Of a stretch of 64,000 nucleotides of DNA, positions 1 to 10,867 are shown in pieces; the first letter of the stretch is position 1; every line of letters starts with the position of its first letter. The DNA comes from Halichondria panicea (Eukaryota; Porifera; Demospongiae; Suberitida; Halichondriidae): NCBI RefSeq assembly GCF_963675165.1, contig NC_087378.1, forward strand, positions 1,729,525-1,793,524, read 5' to 3'. The translations under genes and the position numbers were made by a program. The notes beneath the pieces are model-generated. The model ran no database searches, was not told where the DNA came from, and was given only the letters and a program-made list of their open reading frames with translations.

Positions 1-3000
1 AGTGCTGGCAGTGGGAGTTGACAATCTCTTCATCATTGTACACTCCTATGAGGTGAGCACTCACGCACACCTGTTAGGACCGTGGTTTCACATCTTAATT
101 CTACGGGTTTTAAGTGCGTTCTTTGTGGGTGAAATTTCGGCTTCCATAATTACTGTACTTATGCCATAATTAAGTTTGCGAAAGTAGTTTTATACTGCAG
201 GTGTCTCAATGATTACTTTAAGTAGTGGACTGTGGGCACTATGTCCTGTGAAGACACAATTCGATATGAGAGACAATTAACTGGTCAATTGTATAGCTCA
301 ACAACAAATTAATTGTCAATTCAAAACTGGCATGTAGGACATACATATATAGCTAAGCCTAATGTGTTCACCTACTATTTTTATAACGTATACACTTATA
401 ACCTATTAGCGGCAAACTAAGAAGTTCTCCAAGCTCTTTGATGGTGATCTGTCCTTGGTGCCAGTGCCTGAGCTGATAGGACGTGCCCTCGGTGAAGTGG
501 CTCCTAGCCTGCTCCTCACCTCACTCTCAGAGACAGCCGCTTTTCTCCTGGGAGGCATCTCTACCATGCCCGCTGTCAGATCTTTTTCTTTCTATGCTGG
601 GGTTGCCGTGTTCTTCAACTTTATGTTGCAGGTGAGTAATGTGGTAAAGATCGTTTAATATTTGGCTGAAAAGTAGTAGATATCATTCGGTAATGGTCAT
701 CAATTTTAGAAAATGTATTCTAGTAGCTTTGGGTAAAGGGTCATACATTTTAGAATATGGACTTATGATTATAAGTAGTAAGCAAAATTCTGTATCACAT
801 TTGGTAAAGGGTCAGAGTTTTTAAACATGCTTTTCAAGTACCTAAATGTCTCAACGATTACTTTAAGTAGTGGACTGTGGGCACTATGTCCTGTGAAGAC
901 ACAATTCGATATGAGAGACAATTAACTGGTTAATAATACCATGTACAGTATACATGTAGTTCAACCATAAAATATAAATCTTCTTGCTAGTGATAATGTT
1001 TCAATTATTGTGCAGGTGACGATATTTGTCTCTGTTGTGGCTCTGGATGCAAAAAGGCAGTTGGTGAGTAGATTCTTGTCTGACTCAGTGTTTCAACCCA
1101 GTGGCTTGGTATGCCTGTGCTGTGTAATTACCCAACTATTCCTATCACAGGCCAATCGGTTTGACATTCTCTTCTGTCTGAAATTGAAGGGCAAGTACAA
1201 CCCCAACGCTGGCGTGGATATCCTCCATTTTATCATGAAGTGGTTTGCTAAGTTCATCCTCTACCCTATTGTGCGGCCATTTGTTCTGCTCATCTTTGGA
1301 GCCACTACTGTCTTGTCTCTTATCTCCCTCCTCCACCTGGACATCGGCCTTGACCAGAAACTTGCTTTTCCCAAGGTGTGTGTGTGATGTGTGTAGGGAG
1401 TGTGCGTGGTGGGTGTGGTGGGTGAGCGAGTGTGCGTGTGCGTGCGTGTGTGTGTGTGCGTGAGTGTGTGTGTATTGTGTGTGTGTGCGTGATGTGTGAC
1501 TATGACTAGATTTGTTTTTTTAGGAGAAATTGGTTGTACATTCATTATGTGCGCAGTTCGTCTATTGCAGCTATATACATACTTCACTTGTTCACTGTCG
1601 TATTAATTGTCTGTTTACATAATTTGTCAATTACGTGTACCTCAGTTTGTTTAGGGAGTCTATAACTAAGGGTTACGTAAACTTTACATACTCTCCGTAC
1701 ACAACCAATTCCATAGCAACCAGCATGACCTATATCTCTATTTCCGTCTACAGGACTCCTACCTCATCACATACTTCAACGACATGGAGTCGTATCTACA
1801 CACCGGCTCACCTGTTTACTTTGTCATCAAGGACACGGTGGATTACAGCCGCCAAGACGTTCAGGACAAGATATGCTCTCAGGCTGGCTGCTCAAAGGAC
1901 TCGCTCGGCACACAAGTCAGCGTCTACTCTGAAGCACCTGATTTGTAAGTGAGGTTAATACCACAAGGGAATGTGCATGGTACATGTATTATTTTAATGG
2001 GTCACATTCTTATACAAAAATATTCTTTTGATTTTTGGCATGTTTTACTGTCGTATAAGGCTAGGACTATGGACTAACAGAGGTCTTGTGAGGCTAATAC
2101 CACAAGGGAATGTGCGTGTGCTGTGCGCTAACTAATGACTCGCATTAAATAAATGTAAAATATGCTTTTAATCTCAATTTTTGGCATGTTTTACTGGTGT
2201 TTAATGCTAGGAAGAACAAGACGTCTTGTGAGGGCTATTACCACTAATGCATAACCTATGTTAGTTAATAGCTCACGTTAGTATTAATGTAAAATATGCT
2301 TTTGATCTCGATTTTTGGCATGTTTTAATTACTGGCGTATAACGCTAGGACTTAGGAATTTCTAGGAAGAACAAAAGGTCTTGTGAGGCCTATTACCACT
2401 ATGACTATGACTATGACATGGCTGTGTTAATTAATAGCTTGCCTTAGTATTAATGTAAAATATGCTTTTGATCTCAATTTTTGACGTTGTTATAGGCTAT
2501 AGGGAGGGAGTATCTTATATAAGCTTAGGTTACAAACATGGAATAACGTCAAGGAATTTCTAGGAGGAAAAAGGTTTTGTGGTGGATCACATGCATGGTG
2601 TCATAATGATGTGTTGTACATAGTCATGGGTTATGTTATGCACTCAAGTGATGGTATTACCGGTATGTAACAGTAGAGCTACTATACGCATGAGTTTAAG
2701 TTGCGACTGATGCTGTTAAATATAAGTTTGTGTGTGCTAATTAATTGCCAATAAATATCCTGCACAGCACACATCTTCCCTGATACACACTCCTACAATT
2801 TCCTCTGTTCCTAGCAAATTGTGCATGCCCTTCCTCTGTCCAACATCAACAAACATACATGCACTAGAACTAGGGCCATCCCTCGAGAAACAGAGTAGTG
2901 TAAACCAATTCACTTTTCATTTAATACAGTGTATATTTATACACTCTAAGTCTTGGAAGCCCCAATGATTTTCAAAGGACATACTTTTGCCTAAGCAGCA

Positions 3001-4919
3001 GACAATGGTATACATGTTCGTGTTTTATACTTTAACCCATCCCTGCTCTTATCACTCTGTTCTCTCCCCTCCTCAGGACACGAATAGCAGAGCCTGGCAT
3101 GCTTTGGCTGGACACCTACTTCCAGTGGCTATCTCCCGACGGCAATTGCTGTGGTATAACCAACAATACGAACGACTACTGCAAGAACCCTGGCACCGGA
3201 AATTGCACCAAATGTCCAATTTCTAACTACAAGGACAATCGGCCGTCCTCAAAAGATTTCAAGAAGTACATACACTGGTGGCTGAATTCCAACCCTGGTA
3301 CTACATGTCCAGCGGGAGGACATGCAGCTTTTTATAGTGCAGTCAAATTCGACGCAGACAATACCACTATCACCTGTAAGTGTTGTTTTTTGGTGACTCC
3401 TAACTCGCACTAATAATAGATTGTGTATACTAAAAGGTATCTTAGCTGTTGTTGTGACCGTGTGGTATGTGCACTGTTATCATTAATTGTGTTGACATTT
3501 TAGATTTCATCGCAATACAGCTAGAAGCGTACAGTATTTGTGTAGCGTACAGTGACCGACTGTTTATTTGACTCCCTCGGCTTCAAGGCCATACCTACTC
3601 GACACTAGTGTTATTTGCGTCAGTGAACTGTTGATTGGAATTAGCATTTCAAGCTGCTCTGAAATTCATTTGCATGCCTCAGGACATTTGAGCTATGAAT
3701 GACCTCACTTTACATCACAGAGATCTGTATTTCACTTTTGTCACTAATCAGATTGATTGTCAATTTAAATTGCACAAAGACTTTTTTAACTGTTTTTCAT
3801 TCTATGATGTACTTTGTAGATATGCATACTCGCCCATTTCACTTACCAATACATATAAGGAGTGACCACACGTGATTACGCTTTGTTCCCTCCCACCCAG
3901 CCTCGTACGTGATGACATACCACACTGTGCTCAAGTCATCGGACCAATATGTTGATGCCATATTTTGGGCGCGAAGGCTCTCTGACAATGTCACTCAGTC
4001 CCTCAACATCACCGTGTTCCCGTACAGTGTCTTCTATGTATTCTATGAACAGTACCTTCATGCTATACACGACATGGCCGTCAATCTTGGAGCTTCCTTA
4101 GGTAAGTTACGTTCCCTTCTGTTAATTGTTGCCCTCCTGTTATTCAACCTGCTTAAAACATACACTGTATTTGGTGTGGAACTTATAGAGAAATCAAAAC
4201 AGATTGCTCTGTTTAAATAGTGAGCAATAGCCCATTAATTCCCTGGGGGGGAGTGTAGGCAGGTGTTGTTGTTATTACTCTGTGTGTGTCTGTACGCTAA
4301 GGTAACAACACAGCTGCACATGACTTGGATATGAGGCACTTTAAAACTATGTGATATTATAGCTGATCAGATGGATGTAAAATATCTAGTATGACATTCG
4401 AGACCTATAGTGTGTAGACTATCCCTTTCTGCCATTGTTGTTTCTTATTGGATTTTTTAATAAGACGAACCCTGATCTTACATCCTGTATACAGTCAGCT
4501 CTTTCACGTTTATATTCCTTCCTTCTTAGGTGCTGTGTTTCTGGTGACTTTCCTGACAATGGGTTTCAATCTTTGGGCAGCCATCATCATCATGGTGTCT
4601 GTTGGGATGATCCTTATACACATGATTGGCTCTATGGCCGTGGCCGGAATTAGTGCTAACGCCATCTCCCTTGTCAACCTTGTCATGGTGAGAACTTATA
4701 CTGTCTGTGTGTATGGTGTTACATCACCGTGCATGCATTTAGTAGGAAGTGAGAGCTTCCAGCGGGTGCTTATTTTGTTATTAGAGCTAGTTAGGAATTT
4801 CCCACAACTTGTATATGGTTATCAGGAGACCCGGTAACCTGTGAGATGTAACAGCAGCATTCCATGTGTCTAATGCTCCCTAGAGAATGAGTGGAAAGAA
4901 AGTGTAGTTTGTAAGTGAG

Positions 4920-4975
<56 letters not shown>

Positions 4976-6078
4976 CTGCCTTGCCTAGCATGCCAGGAAC
5001 TTAGTTGCATGGTGATGGGTGGAGTGTGGAATGTGTGGGTTGCTTGTGAAGGGACAGTCATGAAAGCAACTGTTACAAAACATCCTGTTAATCAATAGCT
5101 CTCAATGGTGCAAACTTTATTGTTGAGTTGAAAGCATACGGTGATTACAACTGTCAAGTGTAGTTTACATACTCTCTTTCCTCCCTATCTCTCCACACAG
5201 ACGGTCGGTATCTCAGTCGAGTTTTGCTCTCACATGGTTCGCTGGTTCACCTCCTGCCCTCTACCCTCTCGCTATCTGAGGGCCAAATCTGCTCTGTCTC
5301 ATATGGGCGCCTCCGTTGTAAGTGGAATTACCGTCACCAAGTTCCTGGGTGTCTTTGTGCTCCTTTTTGCCAAGTCACAGCTCTTTGAGATCTACTACTT
5401 CAGGATGTACATGTTCATGCTGCTCTGGGGAGCACTGACAGGACTAGTGTTCCTGCCTGTCTTGCTCAGTTTTGTTGGTGAGTCTAGAGTATGTGCTCTG
5501 TCTACTTGTACAATGAACTTTGCATGCTTATAATTATGTGTAATTTCACGATTATTAACATGAAGGTGTAGGCCTACACTAAGTACAGTGTATGTAATTT
5601 ATGGTTTCTTGATTGTTTTGGTAAACTGTATAACCTGTAAGTAATGACTAGTGTGCGTGGGTAAGTATTTCGAGAAATTGATTCTAAATTCCAATACCCT
5701 TACTCTTGTGTTACTTGTTACTCACATTACTTGGTTACGTGCTCTCTATTTACAGGTCCTCCCTACTATCCTGTCAAGGACATTCCATCGCCGTATGACC
5801 ATTTAATTGTGCCAACTCAGCCACCAAAAGACGACAAAGGGCTCTTTCTTCCCAAAGAGAAGCCGAGCCAACCCCCTGTGTCTCCGCCCACCCAGTACAC
5901 AAGTCAGTACCCCACCCTCCCCACTGTGAATGACGTTGAAGAACGATTGAACAATGGACAGCAGCAGCAGCAGCAGGAGTACCCAGCACCAACTTACCCC
6001 GGACAAAATGAGTACCAGAAGAGGGGCCTACCCTACAATAACTCAGCTGATGAGACTACAAAACTGATTAATCACTAG
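1..6078 (+). CDS. NPC1: NPC1-like sterol transporter, 3' part (10 exons)
   Basis: Exports cholesterol/sterol from late endosomes and lysosomes in the NPC1 family. Exons read: 2-52 (partial), 410-631, 1016-1063, 1151-1375, 1754-1944, 3077-3375, 3901-4101, 4530-4687, 5201-5477, 5756-6078; all phases agree and give 664 residues ending in TAG. The first exon is the end of the sterol-sensing domain ([10 protein letters not shown]), followed by the conserved [10 protein letters not shown] segment. The Cys-rich lumenal domain follows (SPDGNCCG, then [10 protein letters not shown] and [13 protein letters not shown]), then the C-terminal membrane block ([25 protein letters not shown]). The cytosolic tail is Pro-rich, carries a run of six Gln and ends in [14 protein letters not shown] fits the acidic dileucine sorting signal [DE]xxxL[LI], in the same place as the lysosomal tail signal of vertebrate NPC1. 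The 5' half lies outside the window. The start of the second exon (410 versus 422) is the only uncertain border. Confidence 0.93.
202..934. repeat. pair of ~88-bp direct repeats flanking NPC1 exon 410-631
   Basis: Positions about 202-290 and 847-934 are almost identical, with only a few differences. Each begins near TGTCTCAA and ends near GAGAGACAATTAAC, so the ends form a short inverted repeat (TGTCTC/GAGACA). One copy lies in the intron before exon 410-631 and one in the intron after it. They are probably two copies of a very short MITE. Confidence 0.75.
1380..1495. repeat. TG-rich microsatellite in NPC1 intron
   Basis: Imperfect GTGTGTG/GTGTGCG tract directly after the donor of exon 1151-1375. 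The open frames over it on both strands are low-complexity artefacts. Confidence 0.85.
1948..2490. repeat. tandem repeat, ~125-bp unit, about 4 copies, NPC1 intron
   Basis: Successive blocks share the order: GTCTTGTGAGG-CTA-TACCAC, a variable part, AATGTAAAATATGCTTTT-ATCTC, then TTTTTGGCATGTTTTA and GGCTAGGA. Later units differ by indels. The rest of this 1.1-kb intron (2490-3076) shows nothing else that I recognise. Confidence 0.7.
4921..4972. repeat. (TG)n microsatellite in NPC1 intron
   Basis: Uninterrupted GT dinucleotides for about 50 bases, between the exons ending at 4687 and starting at 5201. Confidence 0.95.
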
Positions 6079-7090
6079 ACTGGACATTTGTTTTATAGAA
6101 GAGCGTATCTGTGATACATTACATCTACTATATACGTGTGTGTGTTTAAATTATTAATTGATATATAATGTTCATTACTCTGTCACAACTGCAACAATGC
6201 AACTGATTTGGGCTGCTTTTGAAAACAATAATATCCTTGTTATTCTCTTGTGTAGATCTATACATAATTCAATGCAGTGTATGAAACGGTAAGATCAACC
6301 TTCAGTCATGGCACCCAAAGTGGAAACCATTCATGTGCTGCATGTAATGTCTGTGTAAAAGGGGATGGCCAGGGAGGATGCCAAAGGAAGTGAAGGCATG
6401 AAAAAGCAGTCTACCATATTGTACAAGGTCATGGCTGAATACTGCTATATGCATGACCCTGTCTATACTGGGATACAACAGTGCAAAATTGATGTGATGA
6501 CATCGACATCGTTCTGCACACTGTACAATATATATAGCTACATCGAGTATATATAATACTACGCATACTGTCCTTTGACAAAGGACAGTTATGCGTAGTA
6601 TACTCGAAATATGCAAATTATACAAATTATACAAAGGCTTTGTATTGGCAATCATAATTTGTTCGCTGGTATTAAATCATCTCACGGATCCGAGTTCACC
6701 ATGTGACAGCACTCGAACATTTTTATTGGTATGTAATGTGATTAGTTAATGGTGTGCCTTAGATCTACATTCCAAAAATGTATCTTGGACTCAGCCCAAA
6801 ATGCCAGACGAGAAAAATTAAGTTTAGTAAAAGGGCATTTTAATTTCTTCATCACCAATGTTTTCCAAACAGTATAGTACGTGTACGTTTCGTACAGGGC
6901 CTTCTGGCAGGAACTCTGTCCAATGAACTGTGTCTGAGTGCACAGTGATACACCAAGTCACTTCCACCTAACAGGAAGTGCACTTCCAGGTCTCCAGGCT
7001 ATAAGAGGTGGAGAAAACCTCAATAGCTCAAATTACTCAAAATATTTAATATTGATTTTCATGCAAGTACAAATAGCTTCACAAACAACT
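6079..7090. other. intergenic region NPC1 to first ankyrin gene
   Basis: Holds the NPC1 3' flank (no canonical AATAAA seen close to the stop) and one strong inverted repeat at 6544-6607. The right arm CAAAGGACAG-TTATGCGTAGTATACTCG pairs with the left arm CGAGTATA...TACTACGCATA-CTGTCCTTTG. A TATA-like TATAAGA at about 7000-7006 lies 85-90 bp before the next start codon, just after a CAGGAAGTG ETS-like site. No gene seen. Confidence 0.55.
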
Positions 7091-7765
7091 ATGTCTGCAG
7101 ATGTCCTCAGAAGACAGCAAAGCTCCATTGAATTGGATTTGACTTCTAGCCTAATGGATGACCTACAGCTAAGACACAGAGCAAAAGCTCTGGCCAGATC
7201 CAAGAGTCTACCTGTTCAAGTCTTGCAGACTAAAAGGAGAGCTAGCATTGACAGATTAAACAGAGACTTTAGGCTCAGTTTGCAGATACAGTTAACTGCA
7301 ACTCTCATGAGCTCACAGTCTGAAGATGAACCCAAAATCGAGAAGAGAAGCAGTTCAATAAAATTCGATCCAGCCATTGATATGCAAGTTGCAGTAACTA
7401 ATGGAGACGAAGACGAAATGAAACAACTGATTTTAGAGCATGGGATAGATATCATTGATCGAAAAGAGCCTACTGGTTTGCCTCCAGTAATGAGAGCAAT
7501 ATTTGAGGGAGAGCTAAGTTCTCTACAGCTTCTAATTGATTCTGGGGCTAATCTAATGGCACATGACCAGGAAAACTGGAACGTTCTGCACGTAGCAGCT
7601 GCCATGGACGATTTCGAGTCTACAGAAGTAATTATAGCATCCTTGTCACACAGAAACCTGTTACTTCTCCTGGAAGAAGAGAATGTAGGTGGACAAAAAC
7701 CAGTTGACCTTGCTGAAGACGAAGATATGATAAAGTTCCTTGAAGAAACACTGGTGGCTAACTAA
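7091..7765 (+). CDS. ankyrin-repeat PP1-docking-like protein (PPP1R27/MYPT-like), copy 1
   Basis: Single exon, 224 residues. The frame is open upstream to 6938, but the ATG at 7091 (MSADVLRRQQ) is preferred: its paralogue also starts MS..., and a TATA-like box lies about 90 bp upstream. Residues 1-85 are basic and Ser-rich, with a PKA-type RRAS at 49-52. SIKFD at about 89-93 occupies the place where MYPT proteins carry their PP1-binding V-K-F, but lacks the usual basic residue just before it. Ankyrin repeats span about 98-200 (AVTNGDEDEMKQLI, PPVMRAIFEGE, WNVLHVAAAMDD). The end, KPVDLAEDEDMIKFLEE, matches the capping segment of MYPT-type ankyrin arrays. Known for the family: such proteins bind and target protein phosphatase 1. 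Inferred here: a PP1 regulatory subunit. It is a tandem paralogue of the gene at 9398. Confidence 0.75.
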   Translation: MSADVLRRQQSSIELDLTSSLMDDLQLRHRAKALARSKSLPVQVLQTKRRASIDRLNRDFRLSLQIQLTATLMSSQSEDEPKIEKRSSSIKFDPAIDMQVAVTNGDEDEMKQLILEHGIDIIDRKEPTGLPPVMRAIFEGELSSLQLLIDSGANLMAHDQENWNVLHVAAAMDDFESTEVIIASLSHRNLLLLLEEENVGGQKPVDLAEDEDMIKFLEETLVAN

Positions 7766-9397
7766 GTTGACAGTTTTTGTGATATGTTTTTTGCTTAGCT
7801 ACTGCTACAATTCTGTTTTTAATTTTTGTTCATTAATTATTTTATATTGTGCAAACAAACTCATATTTCAGCTATTACTCAACTTCTGGTGCACTGAGAT
7901 ACTTGTACGAAATCCATACAAGGGATGAGCCTATAATCAGATATGTGGTGTCCTAGAAAATAACAACTTTAAGCTTAAAAAAACACAGCATGGGAGCCAA
8001 ATTGCACAAATGATGCACCCCATCGATTCACCCAGTTTGCCAAGTAACATAGAAACAAGCCTTTAGCACGCCTTACGGAGAGTACTAAACAATGTTTGCA
8101 CACATAAGTTGCTAGGGAACCCATGTAACTTGACCTATGCTATACAACTAGCTAATGCAGTGAACACCAATGCCAGTTTACTTAAGGCCTGTTGCACAAT
8201 CGCAATTATTATAATCAAATTCCTCTGGCATATAGCTGCACACACACTGCATGTGTTGAATCTATTTATACAATTTTATTGCAGTATATACACAAATACA
8301 CAGATGAATAACTGTTTTCAAGTCAAGTACACTGTGACTTCCAAAGAGGGAGCAACTGGTCAATAGATGTCTACTGTAGATGTAGTCCTTATAGTATGCA
8401 CATAATAACAAGATGCTCATAGAGCATTCACCCCGTACGTTGAGCTTCATTGCACACTGCACAGCGGCAAAACGAATACAATAACTTTTTATAATGACCA
8501 TAAATTATTATCATTACGGGGAATGATCGTGAATCTATAAAGCAACATAACAGTGTTTTTTATCGCCTTCCAAGATTGCCTACAAGTTTCCTATAGCCAA
8601 CTACTGTCTCATTAGCACTTTAAAGCAGTCCCATGAAAGTGTCTAGTTTGCTCAAACAGCTCATTTTTGTGTCCACACAAACACACACACCAACACACAC
8701 CAACACACACACTAATCACTCTACTCCTGCTGCGCGCTAAGTAATTAAATAATAGCTTTGAAATAAGTGAGTAAGTGTACAAAGAGATCTTTAGGTCTTT
8801 ATACAGTCTGTGTGAACATTGTTAATGTGATCATTCAAGTAATATTGCAGTCATAGTAACTCTTAGGAGAACAGAGAACGCAACTATACGAGGATATGGT
8901 TCAAAGAATTACAGGAAGAAATGCTCTTTGAAGTGTAATCCCTCAGAATGAGGGATGTTGGGATCCACAAATTAGAATATGATATGGCTAATGCTGCCAC
9001 TTAGGGGGGCAGTTAGCTTCAGGGTGGCTTCCTGAGCTGGCTACGACTGAAGGATATGGTCAATGAATTACTGTACATTTAGGTATACTAGAACCGACAA
9101 GCATAGTTACCTATACTAATTATTACCGCATAATGTATGATTACGCTTTGATGTTGGATGCAACACCTGTCATTCCACTATGCCAGATAACCTAGGTATA
9201 CTATGCTCCAAAGGTGGGCAGGCTGTAACCTAATAATAATTTATGACGTATAATGGTTACCATAGAGTTGGATCAAAGATATCATGGAATGTCTGACATC
9301 ACAACCGAACTTCCTGCCTATCAGTCTATAAAAAACCATACAGACACATGTGAAATAATTATACATTCAAAGCTGATAAATTCTCAGATTCTTCAAA
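7766..9397. other. intergenic region between the two ankyrin genes
   Basis: No credible coding region. A short CA-rich stretch lies at about 8678-8712. A TATA-like TATAAAAAA at 9327-9335 sits about 65 bp before the ATG of the second gene and is a likely core promoter. Nothing else recognised. Confidence 0.5.
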
Positions 9398-9997
9398 ATG
9401 TCTACAACATCTGACACACGAACCAGGAGACTCAGCCAAGAGAGGCTTAACAAGAGGAGGATTAGCTTGCAAGTCCAATCGACTAATGACGCCTTGCATC
9501 TTGCACAGAGAACTAAGAAAGGAGTGCATTTTCCTCTCGGAGTGTTAATGCAGCTAGCAGTAACTAATGGAGACCAATCAGAAATCAAGCAGCTTGTTGA
9601 AGACTTCGGATATGAGACTCTGAATGTAAAAGAGCCCAGTGGACTAACTCCAGTCATGCGAGCTATTTTTGAGGGAGAGAGCGATGCTTTAAAGATGCTG
9701 ATTGATGCCGGTGCTGATATTTCGCTCTGTGACCCAGAAGACTGGAATGTACTACATGTTGCAGCTGCAATGGACGATTATGAAGCAGCTGAGCTGATAC
9801 TATGCAGCTACAAAGACACAGACAGCCTGGTGAACAGAGAGAATATGTTGGGAGAGAGGCCAATTGATCTTGCAGAGTCTCTTGAGATGGCAAGGCTCCT
9901 TCTTCATGCTAACTTGACTGGCGTTCGAAGAGAGTTGGAGTGTAAAGAAGAAGAAATATCGATTTCTATGCCGCAATTGAGAACGATTGTGCAGTAA
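9398..9997 (+). CDS. ankyrin-repeat PP1-docking protein (PPP1R27-like), copy 2
   Basis: Single exon, 199 residues, ATG at 9398, TAA at 9995-9997. The basic N terminus has two PKA-type sites (RRLS 10-13, RRIS 20-23). KKGVHFP at 40-46 fits the PP1-docking RVxF consensus (K-x-V-x-F) and closely resembles the RVHFP element of PPP1R27. Ankyrin repeats follow (QLAVTNGDQSEIKQLV, TPVMRAIFEGE, DWNVLHVAAAMDDYEAAELI), then the capping strand RPIDLAESLEMARLL. An acidic-to-Ser tail (EEEISISMPQL) is absent from copy 1. The ankyrin core is clearly homologous to the 7091-7765 gene and on the same strand, so this is a tandem duplication. ATTAAA at 10053-10058 could be the poly(A) signal. Role by inference: PP1 regulatory or inhibitory subunit. 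Confidence 0.78.
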   Translation: MSTTSDTRTRRLSQERLNKRRISLQVQSTNDALHLAQRTKKGVHFPLGVLMQLAVTNGDQSEIKQLVEDFGYETLNVKEPSGLTPVMRAIFEGESDALKMLIDAGADISLCDPEDWNVLHVAAAMDDYEAAELILCSYKDTDSLVNRENMLGERPIDLAESLEMARLLLHANLTGVRRELECKEEEISISMPQLRTIVQ

Positions 9998-10867
9998 TCC
10001 AGCTAGTGAGAGCCTGTATGCTATAAAAAAACACCAGCCATTGGACAGTTTCATTAAAAGCAACACACGATACAGCTCATTATACTACAGTTTGCAGCGA
10101 CTAAGAATTACGCACGACTAACAGAGTTTCTATGTCAGCATCATTCAGTACAAACAGAGATCAGAGATAAGAATGGCTTACAGGCAGCAGTGTACTACAA
10201 CAACATTGCTAATTCTACTCAGTCACAATGCAAACACTGAAGCAGCTACAAGCTCACTAAAAAACTCGGTGATCTAACTGAACTGATAGCATCAATACTT
10301 AGCTCAAAACTTTTTTCATCTTACTGCTGCTTTAATACAAACCTCCAACAATGTTTACGTATAAATTTGGGTGATGGTAGCACTATCCTCTGTAGAGTAT
10401 GGTGTCCCTTTATATCGCTTGGGAGGTTCGACACTGCATGTGTATAAACAAAGGGGTTATATACATGTAGCAGCGTATGGCAATTGGGAAACTCGTCACC
10501 TACTGCACCCAGGTGTATATCAATGAACATCACAACAATGCATGCAGCTTACTTACAAGTGAGGCTGTCACCACTAACTTGCTTGGTAGATCTACACATG
10601 CGCATAATTATACCCAAATTCGAATTAGTCTCATAAATTAGCCGCCCTTTTTTTCCCATGAAACTAATTCGAGGCCAAGATTATTAACCTTACAGTTGCA
10701 GCTCTGAATCCTTTTTTATTGTTATGTGGGTTAGCTTAGGATAAAGTAGCGATGCAAAAAGAGCGTAAAATAAATTTGGGTCACATACATATACAAAAAT
10801 AAAACAAAAACCGAATGACACTATTAGTAATGCATTAAAACATCAGTACATCACGGGGTGCACTCTA
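9998..10867. other. convergent intergenic region
   Basis: Lies between the 3' ends of the second ankyrin gene (+) and the PDZ gene (-). A decayed copy of the CTCATGAATCAGCCGCCCTT-type end is at about 10631-10666 (CTCATAAATTAGCCGCCCTT, then CATGAAACTAATTCGAGG). No gene seen. Confidence 0.45.

Noticed and set aside
1261-1587. Minus-strand His/Thr-rich frame
   Set aside because: Low-complexity translation of the TG-rich tract antisense to an NPC1 exon; same for the frames at 4791-5061.
6938-7090. Upstream extension of the first ankyrin gene (MHSDTPSHF...)
   Set aside because: Contains the TATA-like element and has no counterpart in the paralogue; the ATG at 7091 is a better start.
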